Assembly (NCBI GenBank): GCA_041748175.1
Contig: JBGTDU010000156.1
Location: 1 to 32,535 of the forward strand
Direction of reading: 5' to 3'
Origin: JAHEJB01 sp041748175
Lineage (GTDB): Bacteria > Bacteroidota > Rhodothermia > Rhodothermales > Rubricoccaceae
DNA: 32,535 nt
Positions 17,260-23,947 of the stretch are shown here, in pieces (within the stretch, counting starts at the first letter, position 1; every line of letters starts with the position of its first letter). Made by a program: the position numbers and the translations under genes. The notes below the pieces were generated by a model, which saw only the letters and a list, made by a program, of their open reading frames with translations, was not told the origin of the DNA and ran no database searches.

Positions 17260-18051
17260 ATGCGCACCCATTCGCTTTTGCTACAGCGACATCTCTTGAG
17301 CAGAATAGTCGCCGTCGCGACGCTCCCACTTTCCCTCATGGCCTGTGCGCAGGCACCACTCGATTCGCCGACGGCAGAGTCGGCTCAGGCTCTGGTCGCA
17401 CTTGAACAGAGGTTGAAGCGCGCGGAAGAGTTCTCGTTTACCGTCTCCATCAATGAAACGTCGGCCCAGGACGAAGAACCGAGCGTGCTGGAATCCCACT
17501 TCTCGTTTGGATCGGGCGACCGCATGCGGATTGAATCCACAGGCCGGGTGAACGGACTCGACGCGGCGCCTGGCATAGTGTCTGATGGCAACGAGATGAC
17601 AGGTGGTCGAAATGGTGCCGATAGTCCATTCCCGGACTTTGAACGCGCGGTCGTACCAGGGGGGCTTCGTGCATCGCTGACGAGTAGCCTCCTGCGATGG
17701 GGCGCGCACCGAACCCTGATGACGCTCGTCTCGGGACAGCCGCCGGGATATTTTGAAACAGAAGGCGACACCCTTCCCGGCGATCCGCAAGCTCACGCCG
17801 CCGTCGGAAACGCTTCATGGGGGCTTCCCGAAACGTTCGACGGCGAACCCGTACGTCCGCTTAGCTTCAGCCTTTCCCATCCGACGGCCTCCGATGTGGA
17901 GGTCATACTCTGGCTGAGCATCGAGAGCGGTTTACCCGTCAGGCAGACGCTCCGAATGCGGTTCTACGGAGCCGAACGCATCACTGAAGAAGTTTATTCG
18001 AACTGGTCATTCGTGGCCATGCCATCCACCACTTTCCTGCTACCGGAGTAA
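17260..18051 (+). CDS. Predicted lipoprotein, LolA/DUF2092-like (copy 1)
   Basis: A 263-residue lipoprotein with a basic N-terminus, hydrophobic core and lipobox 'LMAC' (lipidated Cys29). The mature part has 'ALVALEQRLKRAEEFSFTV', alternating beta segments ('VLESHFSFGSGDRMRIESTG'), 'IVSDGNEMTGG' and a late 'ESGLPVRQTLRMRF'. This order (helix, 'G..R.R....G', 'DG..m.gg', 'tGlP.rr') is that of DUF2092/LolA-fold periplasmic proteins, which bind lipid or lipoprotein acyl chains; the function of this subgroup is unknown. The gene directly after it encodes a divergent relative with the same layout. The two are separated by 2 bases. Confidence is high for a real lipoprotein and moderate for the fold. 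Confidence 0.75.
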   Translation: MRTHSLLLQRHLLSRIVAVATLPLSLMACAQAPLDSPTAESAQALVALEQRLKRAEEFSFTVSINETSAQDEEPSVLESHFSFGSGDRMRIESTGRVNGLDAAPGIVSDGNEMTGGRNGADSPFPDFERAVVPGGLRASLTSSLLRWGAHRTLMTLVSGQPPGYFETEGDTLPGDPQAHAAVGNASWGLPETFDGEPVRPLSFSLSHPTASDVEVILWLSIESGLPVRQTLRMRFYGAERITEEVYSNWSFVAMPSTTFLLPE

Positions 18052-18053
18052 CC

Positions 18054-18842
18054 TTGATTGCATCCAACCTCTTTCGCCCACTTGTCGTGCTCGCCTGTGC
18101 GGTGCCGATTCTGATTTCTCTCGCCTGCGCGCCGTCGGAGGAATCGGACCATGTCGGGAGCGAACGCCCAGACCCCAACCCATTTCTCTTCGAGGATCCG
18201 CGTGAGGCGTTCGACTACATGGAGGAACGCTTAATCAACGCCGACAGCTTCTACACGGGCCTGATCGTCGATGCGGACTCTATTTTCCCCGTTCAACTTA
18301 TCGCAGAAGTTTGGGCAGGGCAGAGCGATCAGTTGAAGATCACGGCGGATGGCAACATGGCGGAGTTCCTCGCACCGGCGACGCTGCGCTTCGTTTCGGA
18401 TGGCGAGCGGATGGTCGGCGGACGCTCGACCGAGATCGGATTCGACACGACGACCGCGCCCGCTTTGCGCGAAGCCTTCGCGATCGGACTTTCCCGGATG
18501 GGCATGCTGCACAATCTGACACGGCTCTACACCGGAAACCCACCCGACCATGCCGATGGCGGCGTGGCTGATTGGGTTCAGGTCCACTCGTTCGAATGGC
18601 TGGAACCCGAAGTAGTGGCCCGCAAGCTCACGCGGCCGATGCACTTTACCATCCGTGTGGACGGAGTCGACACGGGAGAGGCCACGCTGTATCTCCGCCG
18701 CGAAACGGGCTTGCCCATGCGGCGGGTGCAGACGATCCGCCTGGCTGGCAGCACGATGACCGTCGATGAGCGATACACCGGCTGGGCCGAAAAGGAAGCG
18801 CCGGAAGGCACGTTCGACATCGACACGGTAACGTTCAACTGA
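18054..18842 (+). CDS. Predicted lipoprotein, LolA/DUF2092-like (copy 2)
   Basis: A 262-residue lipoprotein with lipobox 'SLAC' (Cys25). The start is TTG 18054, two bases after the previous stop, with 'ggagta' (18045-18050) as a ribosome-binding site inside the upstream gene's end. The mature region repeats the neighbour's layout: 'AFDYMEERLINADSFYTGLI', 'DQLKITADG', 'FVSDGERMVGGRS', 'GLSRMGMLHNLTRLYTG', 'RETGLPMRRVQTIRL'. The last block closely parallels 'IESGLPVRQTLRMRF' of copy 1. The two probably arose by tandem duplication and may act together at the outer membrane. It converges with tesB with a gap of 2 bases. Confidence 0.75.
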   Translation: MIASNLFRPLVVLACAVPILISLACAPSEESDHVGSERPDPNPFLFEDPREAFDYMEERLINADSFYTGLIVDADSIFPVQLIAEVWAGQSDQLKITADGNMAEFLAPATLRFVSDGERMVGGRSTEIGFDTTTAPALREAFAIGLSRMGMLHNLTRLYTGNPPDHADGGVADWVQVHSFEWLEPEVVARKLTRPMHFTIRVDGVDTGEATLYLRRETGLPMRRVQTIRLAGSTMTVDERYTGWAEKEAPEGTFDIDTVTFN

Positions 18843-18844
18843 AC

Positions 18845-19711
18845 CTACGTTGGCTCAACCAATCGGATCAACCCTTCCTGCACGACGCTCGCTACGAGTG
18901 TGCCGTCTTGCGTGTGGAGGGAGCCTCGGGTAAAGCCCAACGCACCCGAAGCGCTGGGACTTTCAATGGTGTACAGAAGCCACTCGTGGACGTCGAACGG
19001 GCGGTGGAACCAGATGGCGTGGTCGAGGCTCGCCGCCTGCACGGAGCGCTGGAAGAACGAACGACCATGCGGGAGAAGCGACGCACCGAGTAGGCCCCAA
19101 TCGGACGCGTAGGCGAGAATGGCCTGCTGCATGAGTTGGCCGCCGGGAACACTATCGACCGCGCGAAGCCACATGTGACTGATGGGTTCGCGTTTCTCAG
19201 GTGCAAAGGGATTGATCGGATTTATCGGGCGGAATTCGATGGGCCGGTCGCGCGTGTAGAACTCCCGGATGGGTTCGGGGATCATCTCCGCGATGCCTCG
19301 GGCCAGCTCCACCTCGCTTGGCAAACCATCGGGTCCCGGCACGTCCGGCATCTCGGACTGATGGTCCATCCCCGGCTCTTCCTTGTGAAAGGAACACGAC
19401 AGGTTGAAAATCGGCCGCCCGTGCTGAATCGCCGTTACCCGGCGCGTGGTGAAACTGCCGCCGTCGCGCAGACGGTCGACCTCGTAGATGATGGGGATCT
19501 CCAGATCGCCGGGGAGGATGAAGTAGGCGTGCAAGGAATGAGCGTTGCGGCCTTCTTCCACGGTCCGACCCGCAGCTACAAGCGCCTGCGCCAGCACCTG
19601 CCCGCCGTAAACGCGGCTCCGCCCCAACGGCCGGTTCTGCCCCCGAAAAATGTTGAGCTCGATCTGTTCGAGGTCGAGAAGATCAAGGAAGGAGGAGAGG
19701 ACGGGGTTCAT
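18845..19711 (-). CDS. tesB: Acyl-CoA thioesterase II
   Basis: A double-hotdog thioesterase of 288 residues that hydrolyses acyl-CoA to fatty acid and CoA. The catalytic triad region is visible at the same numbers as E. coli TesB: Asp204 in 'YASDWGLL', Ser228 (Thr in E. coli) before 'LDHAIWFHRPF', and Gln278 in 'VVQEGL'. Other signatures are 'SRVYGGQVLAQAL' and 'HSLHAYFILPGD'. I start at ATG 19711 ('MNPVLSSFLDLLDLEQ'). The open frame extends to 19834, but those extra codons are translated 'gatttcgg' repeat. A truncated second copy of this gene's first 15 codons is found at 23870-23947. Confidence 0.93.
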   Translation of the reverse strand: MNPVLSSFLDLLDLEQIELNIFRGQNRPLGRSRVYGGQVLAQALVAAGRTVEEGRNAHSLHAYFILPGDLEIPIIYEVDRLRDGGSFTTRRVTAIQHGRPIFNLSCSFHKEEPGMDHQSEMPDVPGPDGLPSEVELARGIAEMIPEPIREFYTRDRPIEFRPINPINPFAPEKREPISHMWLRAVDSVPGGQLMQQAILAYASDWGLLGASLLPHGRSFFQRSVQAASLDHAIWFHRPFDVHEWLLYTIESPSASGALGFTRGSLHTQDGTLVASVVQEGLIRLVEPT

Positions 19712-19800
19712 GGATTTCGGATTTCGGATATGGGATTTCGGGTTTGGGACACTGAATCTGGGAATTCGGAAAACTGGGATCGCGGATCTCCCGATCCGCG
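19712..19800. repeat. Degenerate 'gatttcgg' repeat upstream of tesB, with terminal hairpin
   Basis: Immediately before the tesB start is a run of imperfect 8-10 base units (ggatttcgg, ggatatggg, ggatttcggg, gggaattcgg). It ends in a perfect 8-bp hairpin, cgcggatc / gatccgcg (19781-19788 and 19793-19800). A related tract begins right next to the truncated tesB copy at 23948. Such low-complexity spacers are dispersed in some GC-rich genomes; their role is unknown. On the minus strand the tract falls where the tesB leader would be. Confidence 0.6.
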
Positions 19801-19806
19801 TGAGGG

Positions 19807-19875
19807 CTAGCAAACCGGATCGAAAGCCGTCCACTCCTGGTCGCGGACGTGGGCTGTGTCGCGGCGGAGGATCAT
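19807..19875 (-). pseudogene. DUF6090-like gene header remnant 1 (22 codons)
   Basis: ATG 19875 opens 'MILRRDTAHVRDQEWTAF' and then runs into TAG at 19807-19809 after the unrelated residues DPVC. The first 17 codons match the starts of the two full-length genes at 20660-21430 and 21732-22496 in both protein and DNA (ggcggaggatcat on the plus strand). The membrane helix and all of the body are missing. It begins 6 bases after the toxin gene's stop. Confidence 0.7.
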
Positions 19876-19881
19876 GGCGTG

Positions 19882-20307
19882 TCAGTCCTCCCGCTGCCAG
19901 GGGTTGATGAGCGGAATTCCGCAGGCATCGAAGTCGGACGTATTCCGGGTCGCGAGCGTTGCGCCGACGGTTTTCACGATCGCCGCGATCATCATATCGA
20001 CAATGTCCGCATGAAGCCCCCTTTCCTCTCTTTCCGCAGACACATCACCGCAGACATAGGCCGCATCCTTATCAAAAACGAGCAGGCGGCCTGAAAAGGC
20101 CTCTTCGACGAAGGCAGAAAATCGTTCTTCCAACCCACTGCGCCGTTTGCCTTTCGGTAACTTGACAATGCCCCGCTGGATTTCTGCGAGCGTGATGCTT
20201 GTTGTCGCCAGATCCAGCGGATCCTGGGCGGCGAGCCACGCCGCGACACCTTGATCGGGCGCAGGCCGCATAATTTCTGAAATGACGTTCGTATCCAGAA
20301 CGATCAC
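19882..20307 (-). CDS. PIN-domain toxin ribonuclease (FitB/VapC-like)
   Basis: A 141-residue PIN-domain protein, the usual VapC length. The acidic metal-binding residues are in place: Asp5 ('VLDTNVIS'), Glu42 ('TLAEIQRG'), Asp101/Asp104 ('DIVDMMIAA') and Asp125 ('RNTSDF'). 'TRNTSDFDACGIPLINPW' is typical of the FitB-type subgroup. These toxins cleave RNA, often tRNA, when not held by their antitoxin. The start is GTG 20307, one base after the antitoxin stop, so the pair is translationally coupled. It sits inside the repeat-rich patch between tesB and its truncated copy. Confidence 0.92.
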   Translation of the reverse strand: MIVLDTNVISEIMRPAPDQGVAAWLAAQDPLDLATTSITLAEIQRGIVKLPKGKRRSGLEERFSAFVEEAFSGRLLVFDKDAAYVCGDVSAEREERGLHADIVDMMIAAIVKTVGATLATRNTSDFDACGIPLINPWQRED

Positions 20308-20308
20308 G

Positions 20309-20554
20309 TCAGGGAAAGTCTATGGGCTTGCGATGTGTAGACCGCTGCGGAGTATCCAAATCTACGCCGCCTTTCACGCCGAAATACTTTTTTGCCAGAT
20401 CGAGAAAGGCCGTCGGCTCATCACCGTTTGCCATCGAAGCCTTTTGCAGCTCTCGACGCGCAAAGGCTTCCAGCGACATGCCTGCCATCGCGGCGCGCAC
20501 GCGCAACGCCTCTTTGGTTCTGTCGGATATCCCGCGCACGTTGATGTTCGCCAT
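20309..20554 (-). CDS. Ribbon-helix-helix antitoxin (FitA/VapB-like)
   Basis: An 81-residue antitoxin. The N-terminus 'MANINVRGISDRTKEALRVR' is the FitA-type ribbon-helix-helix DNA-binding motif. The C-terminal segment ('TAFLDLAKKYFGVKGGVDLD') would wrap the toxin. I choose ATG 20554 because an AGGAG lies 8 bases upstream and the RHH motif starts there; the frame is open for 16 more codons to 20602, which look non-coding. Antitoxins of this type repress their own operon. The upstream region (20555-20663) ends in a DUF6090-like header remnant. Confidence 0.9.
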   Translation of the reverse strand: MANINVRGISDRTKEALRVRAAMAGMSLEAFARRELQKASMANGDEPTAFLDLAKKYFGVKGGVDLDTPQRSTHRKPIDFP

Positions 20555-20623
20555 TGTGAAACTCCTGTTCTTTGTTGAGTCCAATGTACTCATCGCCTGC
20601 AATGGGGTCCACTTCCAAGCACT

Positions 20624-20663
20624 TTTGGTTGCGGACGTAGTCGATGACGCGGCGGAGAATCAT
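20624..20663 (-). pseudogene. DUF6090-like gene header remnant 2
   Basis: ATG 20663 overlaps the stop of the full-length gene at 20660-21430 by ATGA and opens 'MILRRVIDYVRNQK'. After that the similarity ends and no transmembrane segment follows. The frame stays open into the antitoxin gene, but that part is out of register with the real gene and is not protein-like. It is the shortest clear remnant and lies at the boundary with the toxin-antitoxin pair. Confidence 0.65.
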
Positions 20664-21430
20664 AGCGAGTCTTCCCCATCGTCATAGCACTGGGATCCGC
20701 CCTGCTCCAGGGTCTGGAGTAACACTTCGCCCCTTTCGTGCAACCGCTGCAACACGTCTACATGGAAGTGGGAAAAGACGCGATAGCTGGCCAGCGATGC
20801 CGCCAGCGGCTCGAAGGAGCGGATCCGTTCGATGACCTCGCGTTCCGGTCGGTCACCGGCGATGGAGAGCCCGGCGTCGTGCTGGGCGCGGACCAGGTCC
20901 GTGCGGAACAGTAGCAGCCGGTCTTCGAATTTCAGCACCTCGTCCTCGTATGAATAGTAGGACTGGATGCACCGAAACGAGGGCAGCCCTGCGATCAGGT
21001 TGGCGTTGCCAGAGTTGACCAGCGACGCGTATGCCGCCCGGTCGTTGTCGAGGAAGCGCGTGTAATACGCGGCCTGGATCAGATCAGCGGGAAGGTCCTG
21101 CTCAGTCGTTCTCGTCGGCAGGATCACATTCCGCCCGGGGATCCGCACGCTGTCGGGTTGGGGCAGGCCTGCATTGCGCAGCAGCGCTGAGATGGCTGCA
21201 GTCCGCCACTGAGAGGTCGTGATCCCTGCCTCGATGTCACGGAGGTCTGCGCGGAGATCTTCGGATAGCTGCACCACATAGCGGTCGGCGAGGTCGCGGT
21301 CCGCCCGCGCCTGGTTCCAGTTCGACACCTGAATGCCGATGAAAACGCCAGTGACCACGATCAGGAAGTCAATCCCGATAGCGGTCCACTCCTGGTTGCG
21401 GACGTGAGATATGACGCGGCGGAGGATCAT
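20660..21430 (-). CDS. DUF6090-like single-pass membrane protein A
   Basis: A 256-residue protein of unknown function. Residues 1-16 are basic ('MILRRVISHVRNQEWT'), 17-36 form one membrane helix, then 'VSNWNQARADRDLADRYV' begins a large helical domain. The positive-inside rule puts this domain in the periplasm. 'YASLVNSGNANLI' and 'IQSYYSYEDEVLKFEDRL' are similar to DUF6090 family proteins of Bacteroidota and others, which often occur in tandem clusters (from memory). Residues 1-39 are 37/39 identical to protein B (21732-22496), while the rest has diverged strongly. The start overlaps the preceding remnant frame, and the stop overlaps the next header, each by ATGA. Confidence 0.8.
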   Translation of the reverse strand: MILRRVISHVRNQEWTAIGIDFLIVVTGVFIGIQVSNWNQARADRDLADRYVVQLSEDLRADLRDIEAGITTSQWRTAAISALLRNAGLPQPDSVRIPGRNVILPTRTTEQDLPADLIQAAYYTRFLDNDRAAYASLVNSGNANLIAGLPSFRCIQSYYSYEDEVLKFEDRLLLFRTDLVRAQHDAGLSIAGDRPEREVIERIRSFEPLAASLASYRVFSHFHVDVLQRLHERGEVLLQTLEQGGSQCYDDGEDSL

Positions 21431-21735
21431 GTGCGGGGCAGACTGGAGCGAGTTTGAAAACCACCCTTGTTGTCATCCTGAACTTGTTTCAGGATCTCAA
21501 ATCGGCTTCTCTGGCTCGGCGAGATCCCGGATCGGAGTCCGGGATGACAACTGCGGAGCCCGGGATGACAACTGCTCTGCATTTTCCCACGCGGACCGGG
21601 TTGACGCAGGTTGATGAGCCTGGTCCACGGCGCGGGGCTCGTGTCATGGCCCTGCGAGGAGGCGAACAGGAAGTCGAGCACGATGGCCGTCCATTCCTGG
21701 TTGCGGACGTGTTGGGTGATGCGGCGCAGGATCAT
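21427..21735 (-). pseudogene. DUF6090-like gene header remnant 3, interrupted by a palindromic repeat
   Basis: ATG 21735 overlaps the stop of protein B by ATGA and opens 'MILRRITQHVRNQEWTAIVL', with 'DFLF' next. Similarity ends about residue 24. The rest of the frame is translated non-coding sequence including 'CHPGLRSG' and 'EILKQVQDD', well-known spurious translations of a dispersed palindromic repeat. The frame closes exactly at the start of gene A (ATGA, 21427-21430). The 102-codon product is therefore likely not a functional protein, though the coupling is preserved. Confidence 0.7.
21470..21550. repeat. Dispersed palindromic repeat ('gtcatcctgaacttgtttcagg' type)
   Basis: Left arm 21470-21498 (ttgtcatcctgaacttg... 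to gatctc) and right arm 21521-21550 (gagatcccgg... to gggatgacaa) are imperfect inverted copies with a 22-base centre. Each arm folds on itself: cctgaa/ttcagg in the left arm and cccgga/tccggg in the right. This sequence type is found scattered in many unrelated bacterial genomes (established pattern, from memory). Just after it, cgggatgacaactgc recurs as a direct repeat through 21579. Confidence 0.8.
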
Positions 21736-22496
21736 GGGCTCTCCCCCAGTTCGGCGTCGATGAGTGCGATGGCACGTTCGGCAGCGGCGACCTGACCATC
21801 GAGACTGACACTCAGTGCACCCGTGAAGCCCGCCCATTCCGTCAGCGCCGGGTGGACGTCAGGATGCGCCAGGATGTCCGCCACGCCCGTCGTGGAGACG
21901 TCCGAGGCGACACCTTCCGGGCAATCCTCCAGGTAGCGTTCCTCGCCGTCGGTCAGCTCGAAGCAGTTGAGCCAGTACGGCCGGTGGATGGCCAGCGGGA
22001 TCAGGCCACGCACCAGCGCCCGATAGGCAGGCGGCTCCTCCATGGGTTGCGCGATCTGGTCGGCCTGACGATGGTAGGCCTCGAGCGCGTCGACGATGGC
22101 GCGGTTGCGCGGCCACCCATTGCGGCGCATCTCGTCGTATGTCGAGCGAGGCACGACGATCTGTTGCCACTGGGAAGCGTGGAAAAAATCGACGATGACG
22201 ACCCAGCACGCATCACCGCACGGCGCTCCTGCATCCAGAAAAGCAACCGACCGCTCGCCCGATCGGCCGACCTGATCGAATGCGCTTTGTTTGATTCTCA
22301 ATTGCTCGATTGATTCGGCGAGTTCCGTGCGGAGCTCGCCCAGTAGGAGGCGCTCGCGGGCGTTCTCCGCCTGCGCCGCGTTCCAGTTGGAAACCTGAAT
22401 ACCGATAAAGACGCCGGTGACGACGATCAGGAAATCAATCCCGATGGCGGTCCATTCCTGGTTTTTGACATGCGCTATGACGCGGCGGAGGATCAT
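21732..22496 (-). CDS. DUF6090-like single-pass membrane protein B
   Basis: A 254-residue protein with the same header as protein A: a basic N-terminus, one membrane helix (17-36) and 'VSNWNAAQAENARERLLL'. The body differs almost entirely, but a common layout is visible: 'STYDEMRRNGWPRNRAIVDALEAYH' lines up with 'AAYASLVNSGNANLIAG...IQSYY' of A. It has Cys residues in 'APCGDACW', 'LNCFEL' and 'EDCPEG', consistent with disulfides in a periplasmic domain. ATG 22496 overlaps the ATPase stop (22493) and its own stop overlaps remnant 3, each by 4 bases. Function unknown. Confidence 0.8.
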   Translation of the reverse strand: MILRRVIAHVKNQEWTAIGIDFLIVVTGVFIGIQVSNWNAAQAENARERLLLGELRTELAESIEQLRIKQSAFDQVGRSGERSVAFLDAGAPCGDACWVVIVDFFHASQWQQIVVPRSTYDEMRRNGWPRNRAIVDALEAYHRQADQIAQPMEEPPAYRALVRGLIPLAIHRPYWLNCFELTDGEERYLEDCPEGVASDVSTTGVADILAHPDVHPALTEWAGFTGALSVSLDGQVAAAERAIALIDAELGESP

Positions 22497-23674
22497 GATG
22501 AACCCGTGATTGCGTCGGCTCGCGCAGCCAGATCGCGCCAGCCGAGAATGGTTGCGTCAGAACGCTGCTGATGCCGGTCGCCGCCGTACACCATCCAGTT
22601 ATCGCCTGGCGTGCCATCGCTCAACTCGCGCAAGGCACGGACATTTTTCAGCGCATTGGCAGGTACCGTCTTTCCCGACTTGATTTCCACGAGTGAGAAT
22701 CCTTCCGCGTGGTCGATGAGTGCATCCACCTCCAGGCCACGGCGGTCCCGCCAGAAATAGAGGTTGGAGCGGCGGCCGCGGTTGAGGCGAGCCTTGATCA
22801 GTTCACTGATCACCCAGGTTTCAAACAGCGCGCCGCGCAATGGATGCGTCCGGAGCTGTTCGGGATTCTCTATGCCCAGCAGTCTGCACGCCAGGCCGAC
22901 ATCAACAAAGTACAGCTTGGCTGTTTTCAACAGTCGCATGCCGAAATTGGCGCGGTAGGGCCGCAGCCTGTGTACCAGAAAACTTGCCTCCAGCGCAGAG
23001 ATCCACGCCTTCGCCGTGTTGTGGGTGATGCCTACGTCGCCAGCCAGAGATGAAAGGTTGAGGAGTTGGCCGGTGCGCCCGGCGCACAGGCGCAGGAAAT
23101 CCTGAAACGTGTTCAGATCCTGAATATTGATCAATTGGCGCACGTCCCGCTCCACGTACGTGCGGACATAATTGGCGTACCAGCGGCTCGGCTCCAGCTC
23201 CCGGTCATGGATGGGCGGATAGAGGCCCTGGAACATCAGGGACTCGAGCGTCTCCGGCGTCTTCCCTGCGTGGTCGAGCTCGGCCAGGGAAAATGGCAGC
23301 AACTCGACCAGCGCAGCGCGGCCCGCCAGACTCTGGGTGACGCCCGCCATCACGTCGAGGTTGCTACTGCCCGTCAAGATGAACTGGCCCATCGCCTTCT
23401 GTTCGTCGACGATCCCCTGCAGGAACGAGAGCAATTCGGGTGCGCGTTGAACCTCGTCCAACAGCGCTCTCTCTCCGAACTGATCCAGAAAGCCGCGGGG
23501 GTCGTCGACGGCGAAGCGTCTGACATCGGGATCCTCCAGCGATGCGTAGGCATGGTCCGGGAATGCCGCCCGGCACAACGTCGTCTTTCCGGACTGGCGC
23601 GGACCGACCACGGCCACCACCGGATAATTGTCGGCCAGATCGAGCAGCTCCGGGGTGATGGATCGTTCAACCAT
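22493..23674 (-). CDS. AAA (AAA_14) ATPase with C-terminal DUF4143 nuclease-like domain
   Basis: A cytoplasmic protein of about 393 residues from ATG 23674 ('MVERSITPELLDLADNYPVV'); an ATG at 23710 adds 12 residues and neither has a clear ribosome-binding site. Counting from the longer start, Walker A 'GPRQSGKTT' is at 36-44, Walker B 'ALLDEVQ' at 82-88 and sensor 'ILTGSSNLDV' at 111-120. The C-terminal DUF4143 part has 'GALFETWVISEL' and 'EVDALIDHAEGFSLVEIKSGK' (327-347 region), a PD-(D/E)xK-like arrangement. These are widespread accessory proteins of unclear function, often mobile. The stop overlaps the start of membrane protein B, so the two are translationally coupled. Confidence 0.9.
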   Translation of the reverse strand: MVERSITPELLDLADNYPVVAVVGPRQSGKTTLCRAAFPDHAYASLEDPDVRRFAVDDPRGFLDQFGERALLDEVQRAPELLSFLQGIVDEQKAMGQFILTGSSNLDVMAGVTQSLAGRAALVELLPFSLAELDHAGKTPETLESLMFQGLYPPIHDRELEPSRWYANYVRTYVERDVRQLINIQDLNTFQDFLRLCAGRTGQLLNLSSLAGDVGITHNTAKAWISALEASFLVHRLRPYRANFGMRLLKTAKLYFVDVGLACRLLGIENPEQLRTHPLRGALFETWVISELIKARLNRGRRSNLYFWRDRRGLEVDALIDHAEGFSLVEIKSGKTVPANALKNVRALRELSDGTPGDNWMVYGGDRHQQRSDATILGWRDLAARADAITGSS

Positions 23675-23716
23675 AGCCGGATAGTACGTCTTGGCATGGC
23701 TAATTGGCAATCGGAT

Positions 23717-23863
23717 TTACAAACAGCCGCCTTCGATCCGTGCATTGTTCCAGTTGTTGACTAGCAGGCCCACGAACACGCCGAGCACCGCAATCAGGAA
23801 GTCAAGCCTGATGGCCGTCCACTCCTGGTTGCGGACGTGCGAAATGACGCGGCGGAGGATCAT
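23717..23863 (-). pseudogene. DUF6090-like gene header remnant 4 (48 codons)
   Basis: ATG 23863 opens 'MILRRVISHVRNQEWTAI', continues through an intact membrane helix ('LIAVLGVFVGLLVNNWNNAR') and stops with TAA at 23717-23719 just after the helix. It is the longest of the four remnants and keeps the whole anchor but no body. It could make a 48-residue membrane peptide or be dead. It lies 6 bases downstream of the truncated tesB copy's stop and just upstream of the ATPase gene. Confidence 0.7.
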
Positions 23864-23869
23864 GCGGCT

Positions 23870-23947
23870 TCACCCACATTCCGCTCGATCTGACTCGGTA
23901 GCTTCAAGATCGAGCAGATCGAGGAAGGAGGAGAAGACGGGGCGCAT
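23870..23947 (-). pseudogene. Truncated second copy of the tesB 5' end (25 codons)
   Basis: ATG 23947 opens 'MRPVFSSFLDLLDLEA', matching 13 of the first 15 residues of the intact TesB ('MNPVLSSFLDLLDLEQ'), then runs 'TESDRAECG' to TGA at 23870-23872. At DNA level about 40 bases are roughly 85% identical to 19672-19711 (shared core gaggaaggaggaga). As with the intact gene, a 'gatttcgg' tract follows directly upstream. It is a relic of a duplication or of an insertion boundary. Confidence 0.75.

Noticed and set aside
19712..19834. N-terminal extension of TesB by 41 residues
   Set aside because: The extra codons are translated 'gatttcgg' repeat, and the shorter start aligns with E. coli TesB so that Asp204 and Gln278 coincide.
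20421..20663. 80-codon frame running from header remnant 2 into the antitoxin gene
   Set aside because: Only the first 14 codons resemble the family; the remainder is out of frame over the well-supported antitoxin.
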